Part shown: in pieces, positions 12,831 through 23,623 of the stretch
Layout: each line of letters begins with the position of its first letter
Position numbering within the stretch: the stretch's first letter is position 1
Assembly (NCBI GenBank): GCA_030765045.1
Contig: CM060972.1
Span: 54,574,971 to 54,638,970, forward strand
Direction: 5' to 3'
Length of the DNA stretch: 64,000 nt
Source: Tenodera sinensis
Lineage: Eukaryota > Arthropoda > Insecta > Mantodea > Mantidae
Translations under genes and position numbers: made by a program
Notes under the pieces: model-generated
What the model was told of the DNA's origin: nothing
What the model saw: the letters and a program-made list of their open reading frames with translations, nothing else
Database searches by the model: none

Positions 12831-13443
12831 TAACGGAATCTATATGTTTTGTGTAGTAAGGGTTTGCCTGTGTCTTGTGGTTTATCTTCGTTTCGCAAGC
12901 TTGAAACATGTTGTACGATAGCTACTCCTATCTTGCCTAAGACCACATGACCATAAAGCCTGATGTCGAAGCAGTGGCATTGATATCCAGATGGAACTAA
13001 AAAAGAAAACCATAGATGGGCAAGAATATTTTCACAAAATAATTTTTTTAACACACTTGTACTTCGATTTCATACTTGAAACTTAAGCAACATATTCTTA
13101 TAACTATACCCAATATTACCTGTAAATGACGAAAAAGTGATTCTTTTGACCATTCTGAACTACATACCCCCTTATCCACTACAGGTAGGACACGTTTTAT
13201 CGACATTATGGCATACCAACAAGACAGCAATTGATACATCCATAAGGTTTGAGTGCCATCTTAGTCAACCTATCGAAGTCCATCTAGAAAAGCAAACAAT
13301 CTACGCATTTACCATAGCCTTTATGAAACTAAATACCCATTGGATAGTATCAGAATTAGTGCTCTCATGGCTGGTGCCCGAGATATAATTCCAGCCCTTT
13401 TTATGAAATTTTGGAAAGAATCTCAACTTGCAACATAAGAAAA
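12831..13443. other. Anonymous stretch
   Basis: No supported feature. Confidence 0.4.
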
Positions 13444-13622
13444 ATTATTATTTATTTATGCCAACAAACATACTGTTGGTGTTTTTAAACACACACGCCG
13501 TGCGTGCACAGAATTTGGGAGGTAGAATCGGAAATGAACAATCCAGTGCCACAGCTGCGATCTGAACCACAAACCCCCCGTTTACCAGACAGGTGCTCTA
13601 ACCATTAAGCTACTGTGACAAC
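13444..13622 (-). repeat. tRNA-derived SINE
   Basis: On the minus strand it begins GTAGCTTAATGGTTAGAG (A-box-like) and continues to GTGGTTCAGATCG (B-box-like). It ends in a body with GTGTTTAAAAACACCAACAG followed by a TATTTATT-type AT tail. The same tail text occurs at 13775-13885 and 58895-59072. Confidence 0.65.
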
Positions 13623-13774
13623 CTGCAGCATGACATCGAATTCTCCAACTGATTCGTATTTTTCTCCCGATAAACCACAAAAGCAGTTTCACATCAGAGA
13701 CAATAACTGCCCCAAGGGCGACTTATTATTGCAAATACTTAATATCCCGGGAATAAATAATCTTTACAGGGCAA

Positions 13775-13890
13775 TTATTATTTTTGTGTTTATGCCACAA
13801 GCTTATTTTTGATGTTTTTAAACACACAAGCCGTGTGGGAAATATTTGACAGATAGAATCGTAACTGAAAAATTCAAATCCCGGGACATA
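13775..13890 (-). repeat. Second SINE copy, partial
   Basis: Carries the same GTGTTTAAAAACAT tail and a CCCGGGATTTGAA B-box-like motif on the minus strand, about 150 bp from the first copy and in the same orientation. The tRNA head is incomplete. Confidence 0.5.
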
Positions 13891-15879
13891 AAGTACTTGC
13901 AATAATAAGTTAACTGTCGAAGTTAGGCTGTTTTCTAGGCTGCTTCGGCCACATTTCAATATTTTATATTATAAACAATAATACACATAATCATTTTCTG
14001 TATGATAAAGGTACAACGGAATCATGGAATCTTCTCAAATTTAATCAGGAATTTTACTAAACATCTTCATACCAAAATTTGCAACAATGTTTAAAGAACA
14101 GCCAAAGTTACCCCGTTCTACGCTACCTTCTATACGGAAAATAAAACTTAGTAGAAAATTGGCAAGTCCACAGTTTTTATCTTTTAATCCTATCTTTTGA
14201 AATTTGAATGACGTGTTCCAAATTTTCATAACCTACATAATCTTTCTCACGTTGCTAAGTGCACAAATTCATTTTATATGTTACTAAGTGGAAAAATTTG
14301 GAAGAAGTGAAAAACAACCTGACGCATGCTTTTATTCCAAACAGAGAAATGCAGTCAGTGTTCTGTAATTCTATAATCTTGCCAAGTTATTTCAGTGTTG
14401 CAATTATATGTTAGGTAGTTAATAGGTTTTAAGTTATTCTTTAGTCTATAGTAAAGCCGTAACAAGCAAATATTTTATGAATTTTGTGTATAAATTTGCG
14501 AAAGTGCATAGTGTAGATGTTAGCTAAGAACAATAAATGTCTAAATTTTGTGAACAATGCGAAGGTAAAAGGAAAGTTTTCATATTAAGAAACAACCAAG
14601 TAAGCTTAAAATTTTCAAAAAATGCTACTGAGGCCAAAAAGAAAGCAACAGAGGGTACCACGTATGGTACTGGGGAATTCTAAGTGGACTGGATTTAGGT
14701 AAACAACAAAGACATACCTTAAAACTTTAAAATTCATTTTTCTTAGTTCTTTTTTCAGAATTTTTCACTAATCAAAATACTCCGAAATTTTCAGGAGAAA
14801 TTCAGATATTAGGGTATTGAAATTTGTGTTGTGCTAGTTAAAAATATTAAATAATTGAGCTGAAATTAGTTATTTTTCATAACTCGTACTAATAAAATTG
14901 AAAATCTTGATAAATAGTACAAAAAAAATCCCTTAAACTAATTAGATCCAAGTAATTTTGGTATGACAATTTCTTTATATTTTTATACTGAGCTCATTAA
15001 AATTTTAGGGGAGATACAATACACTGTAGGGTTCAAGGGTCATTTTATTTGACCATATCAAAAAGTGATTTATTATTAATAAATATATTAATAATTTTAA
15101 AATGGTTTGACATATGACATTGAAATTTTGTGTATATCATTTACTTTACGTTCTGAGTGTGGGGAAAAAAATCAAAGCAATCAGAAGAAAACTGCGGATT
15201 TTTTAATTTTCACAAATACATTGCCTTAAAACCCTCCACTTCAATATTTATGCAGCGTTTCCGGTGATTTTCCTATGTGAAAGTGCACATGTGCTGTTAG
15301 GAAGTGCACAGAACATGCGGGAAAGCCCTGGGGCACTGTAGAGTACCTAAACACAAGTATCGTAAACCACAAACAATGTCCTTAACTGAGGAACCATCCC
15401 AAATTGGTCATATGTTTATTATGAACTTTACTGCCTGTTTTTATGTCGTCTACCGATTCCCCACAGATTTCTGATATGTTTTGTTACATCCCACACATCC
15501 TAGTGATCTGTACGTAGAATAAAGTAAACGTAATTTCAGAACAATTTATGGGGTACGAAGAGGGGAAATGGTAGTAAATTGCGGGTAGCAAATAGTAAAA
15601 CTAAACTCTGTGTTTACGTGTTTCAGTGTTTTCCTAAGAAAGAGCACAATTACCTCTATAAATAGAAATTCTACAGTTCTGCGGAAGTTACTGCAGACTC
15701 TCCTTCCCACCATCTATCTCTCGTTTTAGCATTGACTCTCCCTCTCTCTTTTGCTTTCTCTCACCCTACTTCCCCTCCTCCTCTGTCTACCTTACTCTGT
15801 GTATTCTATACCAGCGATGTTCAACCATTGCCAAAGAGGGGAGGTTGGAGTTATCTGCTTCCACTATACGCGGAAGCAG
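13891..15879. other. Anonymous AT-rich stretch
   Basis: No gene or repeat match. Very AT-rich between 14700 and 15200. Confidence 0.4.
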
Positions 15880-15982
15880 GGGGAATGTGGGATACAGTAG
15901 GCTTTAAGCGACAGTGAAATGTTTTAAGAACTGGTTGCTAGGCGATGTCTTTGAAGTTCCGTTCTCCTTTCAAGACCAAGAG

Positions 15983-16028
<46 letters not shown>

Positions 16029-16190
16029 AACTAATAACATATTCCTAGTGCAGAATAGTGTAAGTATTGGCAAATTCAAACAAACAATAAAGAATATCTT
16101 GGAAATGTTTCATTCTAAAGAAATAAAGGATGTACTTGATATAAATTGTGTTTTAAGGATAGCCACATTTTTTATTAAGTAAGCTTTTGT
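15880..16190 (-). repeat. Family A2 repeat with internal poly(A)
   Basis: Shows GGAATGTGGGATACAGTAGG, GCTTTAAGCGACAGTGAAAT and GTTGCTAGGCGATGT in the order seen in the other A2 copies. It is interrupted by an A tract, then resumes with ATAAAGAATATCTTGGAAAT. Confidence 0.5.
15985..16026. repeat. Poly(A) run, 42 bp
   Basis: Uninterrupted A homopolymer inside an A2 repeat. Confidence 0.95.
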
Positions 16191-17429
16191 CCGTCCCTTA
16201 CTTTTTATCATTTATGCCAAAATGATTTAGAATGACCAGGTCTTCTGAGGACTTTTCCAGAAAATGAATAACACCACAAATAAATGTTAATTTTGTCAAA
16301 CAGGAAGTGTATATCCCGTGCGAAAGAAGTATGGTATTTGAACATTCAAAGACGAACAAAAAATAAATATTTGTAAATTAAATAAGTTTAAAAAAATTTA
16401 AAAAATGGACACTGAGCTTAAATACCAAATTTTTATTTAAGGATCCTTTTGTAACAATTTTTAAAATTAATTTTTTTTTTTTGTCTGGGAGCCTCAAAAT
16501 GTGAAATTTTGGTATCCAATTTTTGGGTGGAACTTTATGCTTTATCAATCTACTATACACGCGGTAGAGAAAATAGGAATGTTCACTAAACGCTTCTTGG
16601 TATATTCTGACTATTCTGACTTAATTATGTTGACTTTCTTCCCTAAAAATACACATCAAATATAAAGTATATGGTACTCACAAACCCTTGTAAACGAATG
16701 CCTGATTTAAAGCTGGTTGTAAATTAGTTGGAAATTATCATCGTATCTTGAATATACATGCACTATTTACGGCCCCTTGCGATGTCTTCTAAGCAGATTT
16801 ATTACACAGAGTAGAAGCGTATCTTTTATTCATAAATCATAAAAGCCATTTAATTTCTCGGTACGAAGTTCTCGACTAGAAAGCAGTTAAAGGTATTCCA
16901 ATTTGGCATGGGATTCAGTGTGGGAAATATTCAGTATGAAGAAGGTAGGAAGAGATCGTATCTAGCACAAGAATTGGAACAAAGGAATTCCTTCAAGAAC
17001 AAAGTGGTATCCATTAAAGGCAATATTTCAAAAATAGGACAATTTGAATATTAGGAAGTAACTTCCCACTAACAATATGGAATATCTACTCGTTACAATT
17101 CTCTTTACATACACCACTCTTAGAAAAGGTTCAATTTCATTCGGTGGTTTGATATCAGTCCATTTCAAATACGAAAGAGGTAATGCGTAAACTGTAAATT
17201 AATTGAAACCAAAATTAAGGCGAAACTTACGCTAAAAATAGAATTTTGTAAAAAATTAAAAGTGGATAATGTCAGAGATATACCCAAAGAGAACATTGAA
17301 CTGATCCTAAAAATAATATCGCTAAATACTATATAGTGGGATAAGCATATTTTCGAAACACACCAAAAGATATTTTGGTGAAACATAGGTAAAATGTATT
17401 GTAATATATGAAAATGAGCTATGGACAAT
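16191..17429. other. Anonymous AT-rich stretch
   Basis: No supported feature. Confidence 0.4.
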
Positions 17430-17690
17430 CAGCAGTTACTACAAAAATAGACTAATAGCTCTAGAAATTGACTATTTACGCAGAAGTGCCAAAAAGTAAA
17501 CATTAGAACACATCACAAATATGGGAATTAGAAGCATAATAAGAGGCCGAAACAACTAATATATAATATGGAAAAGTAGCATAATGAATTAATGAAAACA
17601 ATGCAAGCAAGAGGTTCTAGCATTGAAGATGCCCAAAGTTTTAGAAGTTTAGCATGGGAAGACAACTGCAGCTGTAAAACAACCCGGATA
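17430..17690 (+). pseudogene. LINE ORF2 C-terminal tail remnant
   Basis: The forward translation contains L-A-L-E-I-D-Y-L-R-R-S-A-K, then after one stop L-E-H-I-T-N-M-G-I-R-S, and later M-Q-A-R-G-S-S-I-E-D-A-Q. These are the order and spacing of the region after the reverse transcriptase in many insect LINE proteins: a 'lE.DYlRRSAr.sR' block, then 'Ir', then an 'ARGl..eda' block near the C terminus. Stops and missing residues show that it is decayed. The reverse transcriptase itself is not recognisable upstream. The clade cannot be named from this tail. Confidence 0.45.
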
Positions 17691-17879
17691 GATGTAAAAA
17701 CTCATACAAAAGCAAAGCCTTAAGAATGGTGAAACAAATAATCATGTTGAGTAAAATCGAGGAAAGAAATAGAAGAGGAATATTGTGTTCAGAAGTTGTA
17801 AAATATAATGAAAGTAATAATACTTATGAAATGATAAAACAAAGAAAGATATAACATATCTTAAACGGTATAGTATTGT
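17691..17879. other. AT-rich spacer
   Basis: Nothing recognisable. Confidence 0.4.
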
Positions 17880-18511
17880 CGCGCCGGCCCTCAGCCCGGA
17901 CGCGGCTGGTAACAAATACCGGTGGGGGTCTGAAATCCGCCCGGCAGTAGGAGCGAGCCGGAGGTGTTTGTTTACCTGCCATAAAAGACCTGTCCGCCGC
18001 CCGCACAATAGAGCATACGGGAATAATCGCCTTTATGTGGCTGTGCGGTGTCTGGACTGTTCTCTCACAGTCACTCTCGATCATTCCACTTTCAGAACAT
18101 TTCCTTTGTCTATAGAACTATATAAGGGACCCGCTCGTGCGGAACGGGGGAGCGTTGACACGCCCCTCTCGTGGTAAAAAGGATAGAAGGGCTGAGAGAC
18201 AGCGGCCGACCCCACTAGAGCGAGGGTCGCGTTTACCGAGGGACCGACTTCGGCCCCGGCCCAAACCGCAGGTGCCCAGCCGGCACGTACAACCCCGAAG
18301 GCCCCACTGGCCTCACTCGGAGGTGTTATATCCTCGGCAAATCTGGAGGAATTTCCGTCCCTGTCTAACTGGTTCAGGGATATGAAAGGCGGACACTTCC
18401 CGTACTGAGGAGCTGTGTGCAGCAGCTCACTGACGACAATATCGACGTGCTTATTCAGCAGCAAGTCCTGCTGGAGACGCTAGAGCAGTTGTTCCCGAAA
18501 TCCACCCCTTA
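17880..18511 (+). other. GC-rich segment leading into a LINE ORF1 end
   Basis: Base composition changes abruptly from AT-rich to GC-rich with many CpGs. The last 35 or so codons before 18512 form an open frame (…T-D-D-N-I-D-V-L-I-Q-Q-Q, ending L-F-P-K-S-T-P and stop TAA at 18510-18512). This is consistent with the C terminus of a LINE ORF1. A TATA-like ACTATATAAGGG lies at about 18117-18128. Whether 17880-18300 is the LINE 5' end or an unrelated promoter or LTR cannot be settled here. Confidence 0.4.
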
Positions 18512-19216
18512 ATGGCGTACCAAATTGTGGGTAAGCCATTACGTGCTGCGTTCTAAAATTCTAATGGCGTAAGGGAACAACGCCCCGGCATTTACGAGTT
18601 TGTACAATCCTATGGGATCGACATCCTCATTGTTACCGAAGCACGTCTGCATGCTGGTATAAACTTCTCGCTGCCAAGTTTCGTCACCCATCGGTCAGAT
18701 CGGGTCGGCCGACAGGGTGACGATACAGCCATTTTCATCAAAAACAATATCACTCACGCACCTTTGCCCCTTCCTGCCCTTCAGCACGGGGAAGCTGCCG
18801 CCATTGGAGGTATGGACACATTGTTGATTGCGGCATATGACCCAGGTGATCATCCCTTCTACGAAGCAGATTATACCATTCTCCTCAACCTACACCTAGT
18901 AATCTGCATCGCAGGAGATGTTAACGCGAAGCATGGGCTCTGGTACAGTCACACTAGCAACCAGAGGGGGCGCGAGCTCTACTACCTCATCAGTGGAGAT
19001 CCAAGCCTCTTCGGGCATGACCCGAGAGGTCCAACAATCCATCCAGCCCGCGGAAGACCCCACGTGCTGGACATCATGATCACCAAGAACATGCCGTTTC
19101 ACTTCGACCTCTCGGCAGTGAATGAGCTGGACTCGGACATGACCCAGTTGTGGAGTATTCCACAGTTGTCATGGCAGAGTGGATACATGAGACCAACTGG
19201 GATGCAGCAGTCCTAG
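18512..19216 (+). pseudogene. Jockey-type LINE ORF2, endonuclease fragment
   Basis: The frame begins at the ATG at 18512-18514, which overlaps the ORF1 stop (TAATG). An internal stop lies at codon 15 (18554-18556), in the motif where family members have W-N-S-N-G. Recognisable apurinic-like endonuclease blocks follow: I-L-I-V-T-E-A-R-L (catalytic Glu), D-R-V-G-R-Q-G-D-D-T-A-I-F, I-A-G-D-V-N-A-K-H (Asp/Asn pair), L-D-I-M-I-T-K-N and L-D-S-D. The last motif continues M-T instead of the expected H-L, so the catalytic His is lost. The frame stops at 19216 and no reverse transcriptase follows, so this is a truncated pseudogene. It is clearly distinct from the LINE family at 32-40 kb. Confidence 0.75.
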
Positions 19217-19689
19217 AGCTAAACCGTGTAAAGGCCGGACTCGGCCACGCTGCATTTAACAGCTCTACCCAATCCTCAGTTCCACCATGCCCATACCTTT
19301 ACAACCTGCTCTCGGATGCTGGATGCGTAGGAGAGTGATAGAAAGCAAGTAGTAGTAGAAGTTGCTCCAGTCTTGCTTGCGGTGAAGTGTTGTAGTGAGG
19401 GGAAAAACTTACACGAAGTGTTCAGTGGACAGTGACCGTGTAGCAGTTCAGTGCGAGTGTAATCTGGCAGTTCGTTACTGTAATTCGATTTGACAGCCGT
19501 TCTGTGCTCTGAGTTAGTACAAAAGTGATCTAAGTGTAACGTTAGCACTACGCTAACTGACTGGAAGACAATAAAGTGTGATTATCAGTAACCACTGCTT
19601 TCTCACTTGTTACAATATGTAAATAAAAGATAGACAAATGAATGTCAATAAAACACAAACGTTAGCAAGAAGAGACCAACAATAAGTTA
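19217..19689. other. LINE flank and anonymous sequence
   Basis: The first 100 bp may continue the LINE out of frame. A polyadenylation-like AATAAA occurs at about 19570. No domain was recognised. Confidence 0.35.
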
Positions 19690-20595
19690 TGCGCTATTAA
19701 TTTTATTCCATTCCTTATATTTCAGTTCTCACGTTTGATTTACCATATTTAATATTTTATTACACATATTTAATTTCTCATATTTCACATCTCATTGCAC
19801 TACTTATATTTCTACTTTATTCCTAAAATTTCATTTCTCATATTTCCTTTCTCATTTCATTTCTGATATTTCATTTCTCACATTTCATTTTTCATGTTTC
19901 ATGTTTCATTTCTCATATTTAATTTTTTTACTTCATTTTTCATATTTCGTTTGTCCTGTTTCATTTCTCGTGTTTCATTTCTCATATTACATTTCTCAAA
20001 TTTCTTATTTCGTTTCATATATCTTATTTCTCTCATTTTATCTTTCATTTGCCACTTCTTTACTCATGTTTTATATTTTAATTTCTCACACCTTTGTCAT
20101 ATTTGACACTGTATTTCACGCAATTCATACTTGGTTTCTCATATTTCATTTCTCGTATTTAGTTCTTGATTTTACATGTATCCTATTCCTCTAATGCGTA
20201 TTTTGTTTCTCATTTTTCAGTTCTCATATTTGCTTTCTTATATTTGTTTTTTCGTAATACATACGTTATTTGTCATTATTGATTTGTCATATTTCATATT
20301 CCGTTGGTCATTCTTCTTATTCCATTTGTCGTAATTCATCTCTCATATGTCATGTTTAACTGCTCGTATTTCTTTTCTCGTATTTCAATCGTCAAATTTT
20401 ATTTCTGTTTTCTTATATTTCCTTTGTGATACTTCATTTCTCATTGCTGATTTGTCACATTTCTTTCTCAATGATCATGTTTCATTTCTCAAATTTCATC
20501 TCTTATTTCTGTTTCCGTATTTCCTTATTTCCTATTTGCATATTTACTTTCGCTCTAGTTGCTATTTCCCTATTTCCTTGTTAGTATTATAAGCT
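19690..20595. repeat. Degenerate pyrimidine-rich tandem array
   Basis: About 900 bp of imperfect repeats of a roughly 14-bp unit close to TTTCATTTCTCATA, with variants such as TTTCATTTTTCATG and TTTCATTTGTCATA. The translated frames here are runs of Phe, Ser, His and Ile and are not genes. Confidence 0.8.
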
Positions 20596-21824
20596 ATTTT
20601 CATATTATTAATTATTTAGTTGTGTATGTATGTCCGTTTGCTAGAACTTAAAAACAATTATTTGCAACGTTAAAAAAAATAATAATGATAATAAAAATAA
20701 AAATTTGCAAAATGTGCAACTTTATTGCTTTCTTAATATCACTATATGTATTATAAAAAAATTATTGTAGTTCAGAGAATTTAACTGTGTGTTGTATGCA
20801 AATATTCAAAGTTTGTGCACCCTACCTCTCATACTTTCTGAGAAAAAGGTGTTTTAAGACTAACTTTTCTTGTTCTGCTGGATGAAATAATTTTTATAGA
20901 CTCAAGCTAAAAATGTACATAACTCCTTGAAATAATTAGCTATCCTTTAGAGCTGGAAATGATCCGAAGACTAAAATCAGTCCAATACCCATAAACTTTC
21001 CAATTTAGTGCTCACGTAAATGATTTCCTGATGAAACAAAATTACAGGAAATTAACACGAACCTAGGATATCTCGAGGAAGTGCCCTCTAACGCAGACCA
21101 ATTTCACCAAACGGATTTCTAACTAATGAGGTTAACGAAAATCTGAAACTGTCGACTCAGGCAGTGCCAAAGCAAGGCGTGCCCTTGCGTATGATTCAAA
21201 GGTGTGCAATGTTTACACTGAAAAGAATGCCAATTGGAATATTTCTGCGAGTTCATATTTTCCTTGTTTGAATTAAGCCAGTTTCCATCATGAAAGACAA
21301 GTGCCACACGGTAAGTTCGTACAATTGCGAATCATTTGTATGCAAAGAAGCAGTAATGTCACTCCGTAGAATTTTCTGAGATGTTCTGATAAATTCAAAT
21401 ACGCTATTGTAGAATTTAAAGGGAGCAAAGGTAAAGTATTTTGTAAAGAAATATCATATTTGTATACCATACTGAGTGTGTCATAACGCTGAACCTATAT
21501 CACACTTCACCTAGTACTTTCGCAGAGGCGTATGAGGTATATCGGAGAAGTTGCTTGGCCACCAAGATGTTCAGATTCGAACAGGAGAATCTCTCACTTC
21601 TCAGCAACAGATGGCAGTCTAAATGGCACCTTTCCTCCCACAATCTCCTTCAAACTGTGTTCTGTTCGGCCGATATTGAAGTCCGTGTAAGCGGAGTAAC
21701 GTATGACAACATGAATTTGTCAACAACGGTTATTTTCATTTCCTTCGAATGTAAATAAAAACAATATTTGCGTGAAACTAAGGAGTTGATTTGGTTACGC
21801 AATAAAGATTAACACTTTATTTTT
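20596..21824. other. Anonymous stretch
   Basis: No supported feature. Confidence 0.4.
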
Positions 21825-22667
21825 ACTTTCTCTACTGCTAATTAAGGGAACTATTGTATTCCACCCAAAAATTCGATATCGAAATTTCACAGGAAATGTA
21901 TGTTTTAAGATCCTGTGAATCCAAAATCAGCATTTTTTGAAAAAGGTCCGTGTGTGTCTGTGTGTCTGTACACAGCATAACTCAAAAACGAAAAGTTGGT
22001 TAAAAACCAAAGTTGTTATTTAAGTTTAATGTCGTTCAAGGATGTGACACGAAGATTTTGAAGAAAATAGCCCCGCCCTAAACTACCCTTTACATGGAAA
22101 ATTTTTCGAAAATTTTGATTTTCTTGACAATGGCTCTAACGATTTTGATTAAAATGTCATATGTTTGAGATATTTTTATGACAAATGAAATGTACATCTT
22201 GAATTTTCTGGCTATAGCCCCTGTAGTCGTATTTACTCTGGACGACTTTTGCATAACTGGTAAACCGTTAGAGATAGACCAAATTATACTATACAAAAAT
22301 GTAGATCTTGCTAAAATACACAATTTATGTCTCAATAAATTTTCTCGTAGGGTGAACCATTTCGGAGATATACCTTGTTATGTGTGTGAGTTTCGGAAAA
22401 CTTGGAACTTTCGTGAAATGGGTCATCGTTGTTCATTTTTTTATATGTTACGTGTACAAAGAGAACGGAATCTCAAAGCTTTAAAAGATTTGACTATCGC
22501 ACAAAGCCTACTGTATTCTAATATTCCCCTTGCACCTACAAGGAAATAAGCAATAAGATAATTTGTACAAATGTTTATTTTAATTAACACGAAGAAGATA
22601 TAGGAATAAGAGTTTGTAAGAATGGTTAGTACAAGAGTAGAGAAAGTCATGTGAGTGCAACACGTCA
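21825..22667 (+). repeat. Family A repeat, near full length
   Basis: Runs from ACTTTCTCTACTGCTAATTA to GTCATGTGAGTGCAACACGT, 843 bp, preceded by TTTTT. A 123-codon frame at 22178-22549 is open in this copy but broken in the others, so I do not treat it as a gene. Confidence 0.9.
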
Positions 22668-23427
22668 CGTTGCTTGGTTATGTTTTGTGATTAATGTGGT
22701 AACAGTCACTTCGTATGGAACGCCCTACTGGTAGGCAACTTCTTCACCACAAGTGTTTTGCGTTACATCCTTGAAGTTAAAGCTGAAACGTAACCCTCTG
22801 TTTGTCGCTAAGGACCTGGGAGACCACTAGGCTTACTTATACGTTCTAGTTTTCGAACGAACGCACCCATGCAACCTTCTGACTAGGACATTAATATTAC
22901 ACCTTACTTGAATGTTTGCTGGAGCGACAACCTGATATGTTTATTTCTTTATCTCCAAGGATGACTAAGCGGCAGTTACGTGCCACAGAGGTCTACCAAA
23001 TTCGGCGCGCCTACTCTCATTACGTATTACTGACCTAAGTTTTTTCTTCGTTTGCTGTGCAATATTGCTTTGTCATTGCAAGAAGTGTGTTACTACTTCT
23101 AAAAAACAGGAATAAAAGGTATGATCTAGAAAATTCTATGGATTTGGACAACTTGTACGTATCAGATGATTGCAATTCTAAAGATGAACTGAAAACAAGA
23201 TCCTTAGATTCAGAAACTATTCATAAAGAACAAGAAAGGTTTAGTTACTGTCACACGGTGCAGACGCGGTATGTGTCAGAAGTTATAAATAGCGCCGGAA
23301 GAAAGCGTTGACCTTGATCACCACACCTCCCTCAACCTCCTCAGTTTTCCTACTGTTTTCAAACGACAGGTGTCTTCAAGTGTTTATCGTATCCGTTTTA
23401 ACCCGATTTTTCTTATGACTTATCAGG
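22668..23427. other. Anonymous stretch
   Basis: No supported feature. An 84-codon frame at 23057-23311 shows no family motif. Confidence 0.4.
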
Positions 23428-23623
23428 GTGGTAGACCAAATCTTACTATACATAAATGCAAATCTCATTAAAACACACAAGTTATGTCCAAATGCATATT
23501 TTTGTAGGGTGAACCATTTCAGAGATATTCCTTGCTTTTTTGTGTAAGTTTTGTAATACTTAAACTTTTCTCAAATGGAAGGTGGTTATTCATTGACCAT
23601 GCAAAGAGAATGGTATTTCAAAG

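Noticed and set aside
19894..20194. Overlapping Phe/Ser/His-rich open frames
   Set aside because: They are read-through of a pyrimidine-rich tandem array.
22178..22549. 123-codon frame inside a family A copy, with peptide similarity to frames in other copies
   Set aside because: The similarity extends equally across non-coding parts of the repeat, and every other copy has stops or frameshifts, so this is repeat DNA and not a gene.
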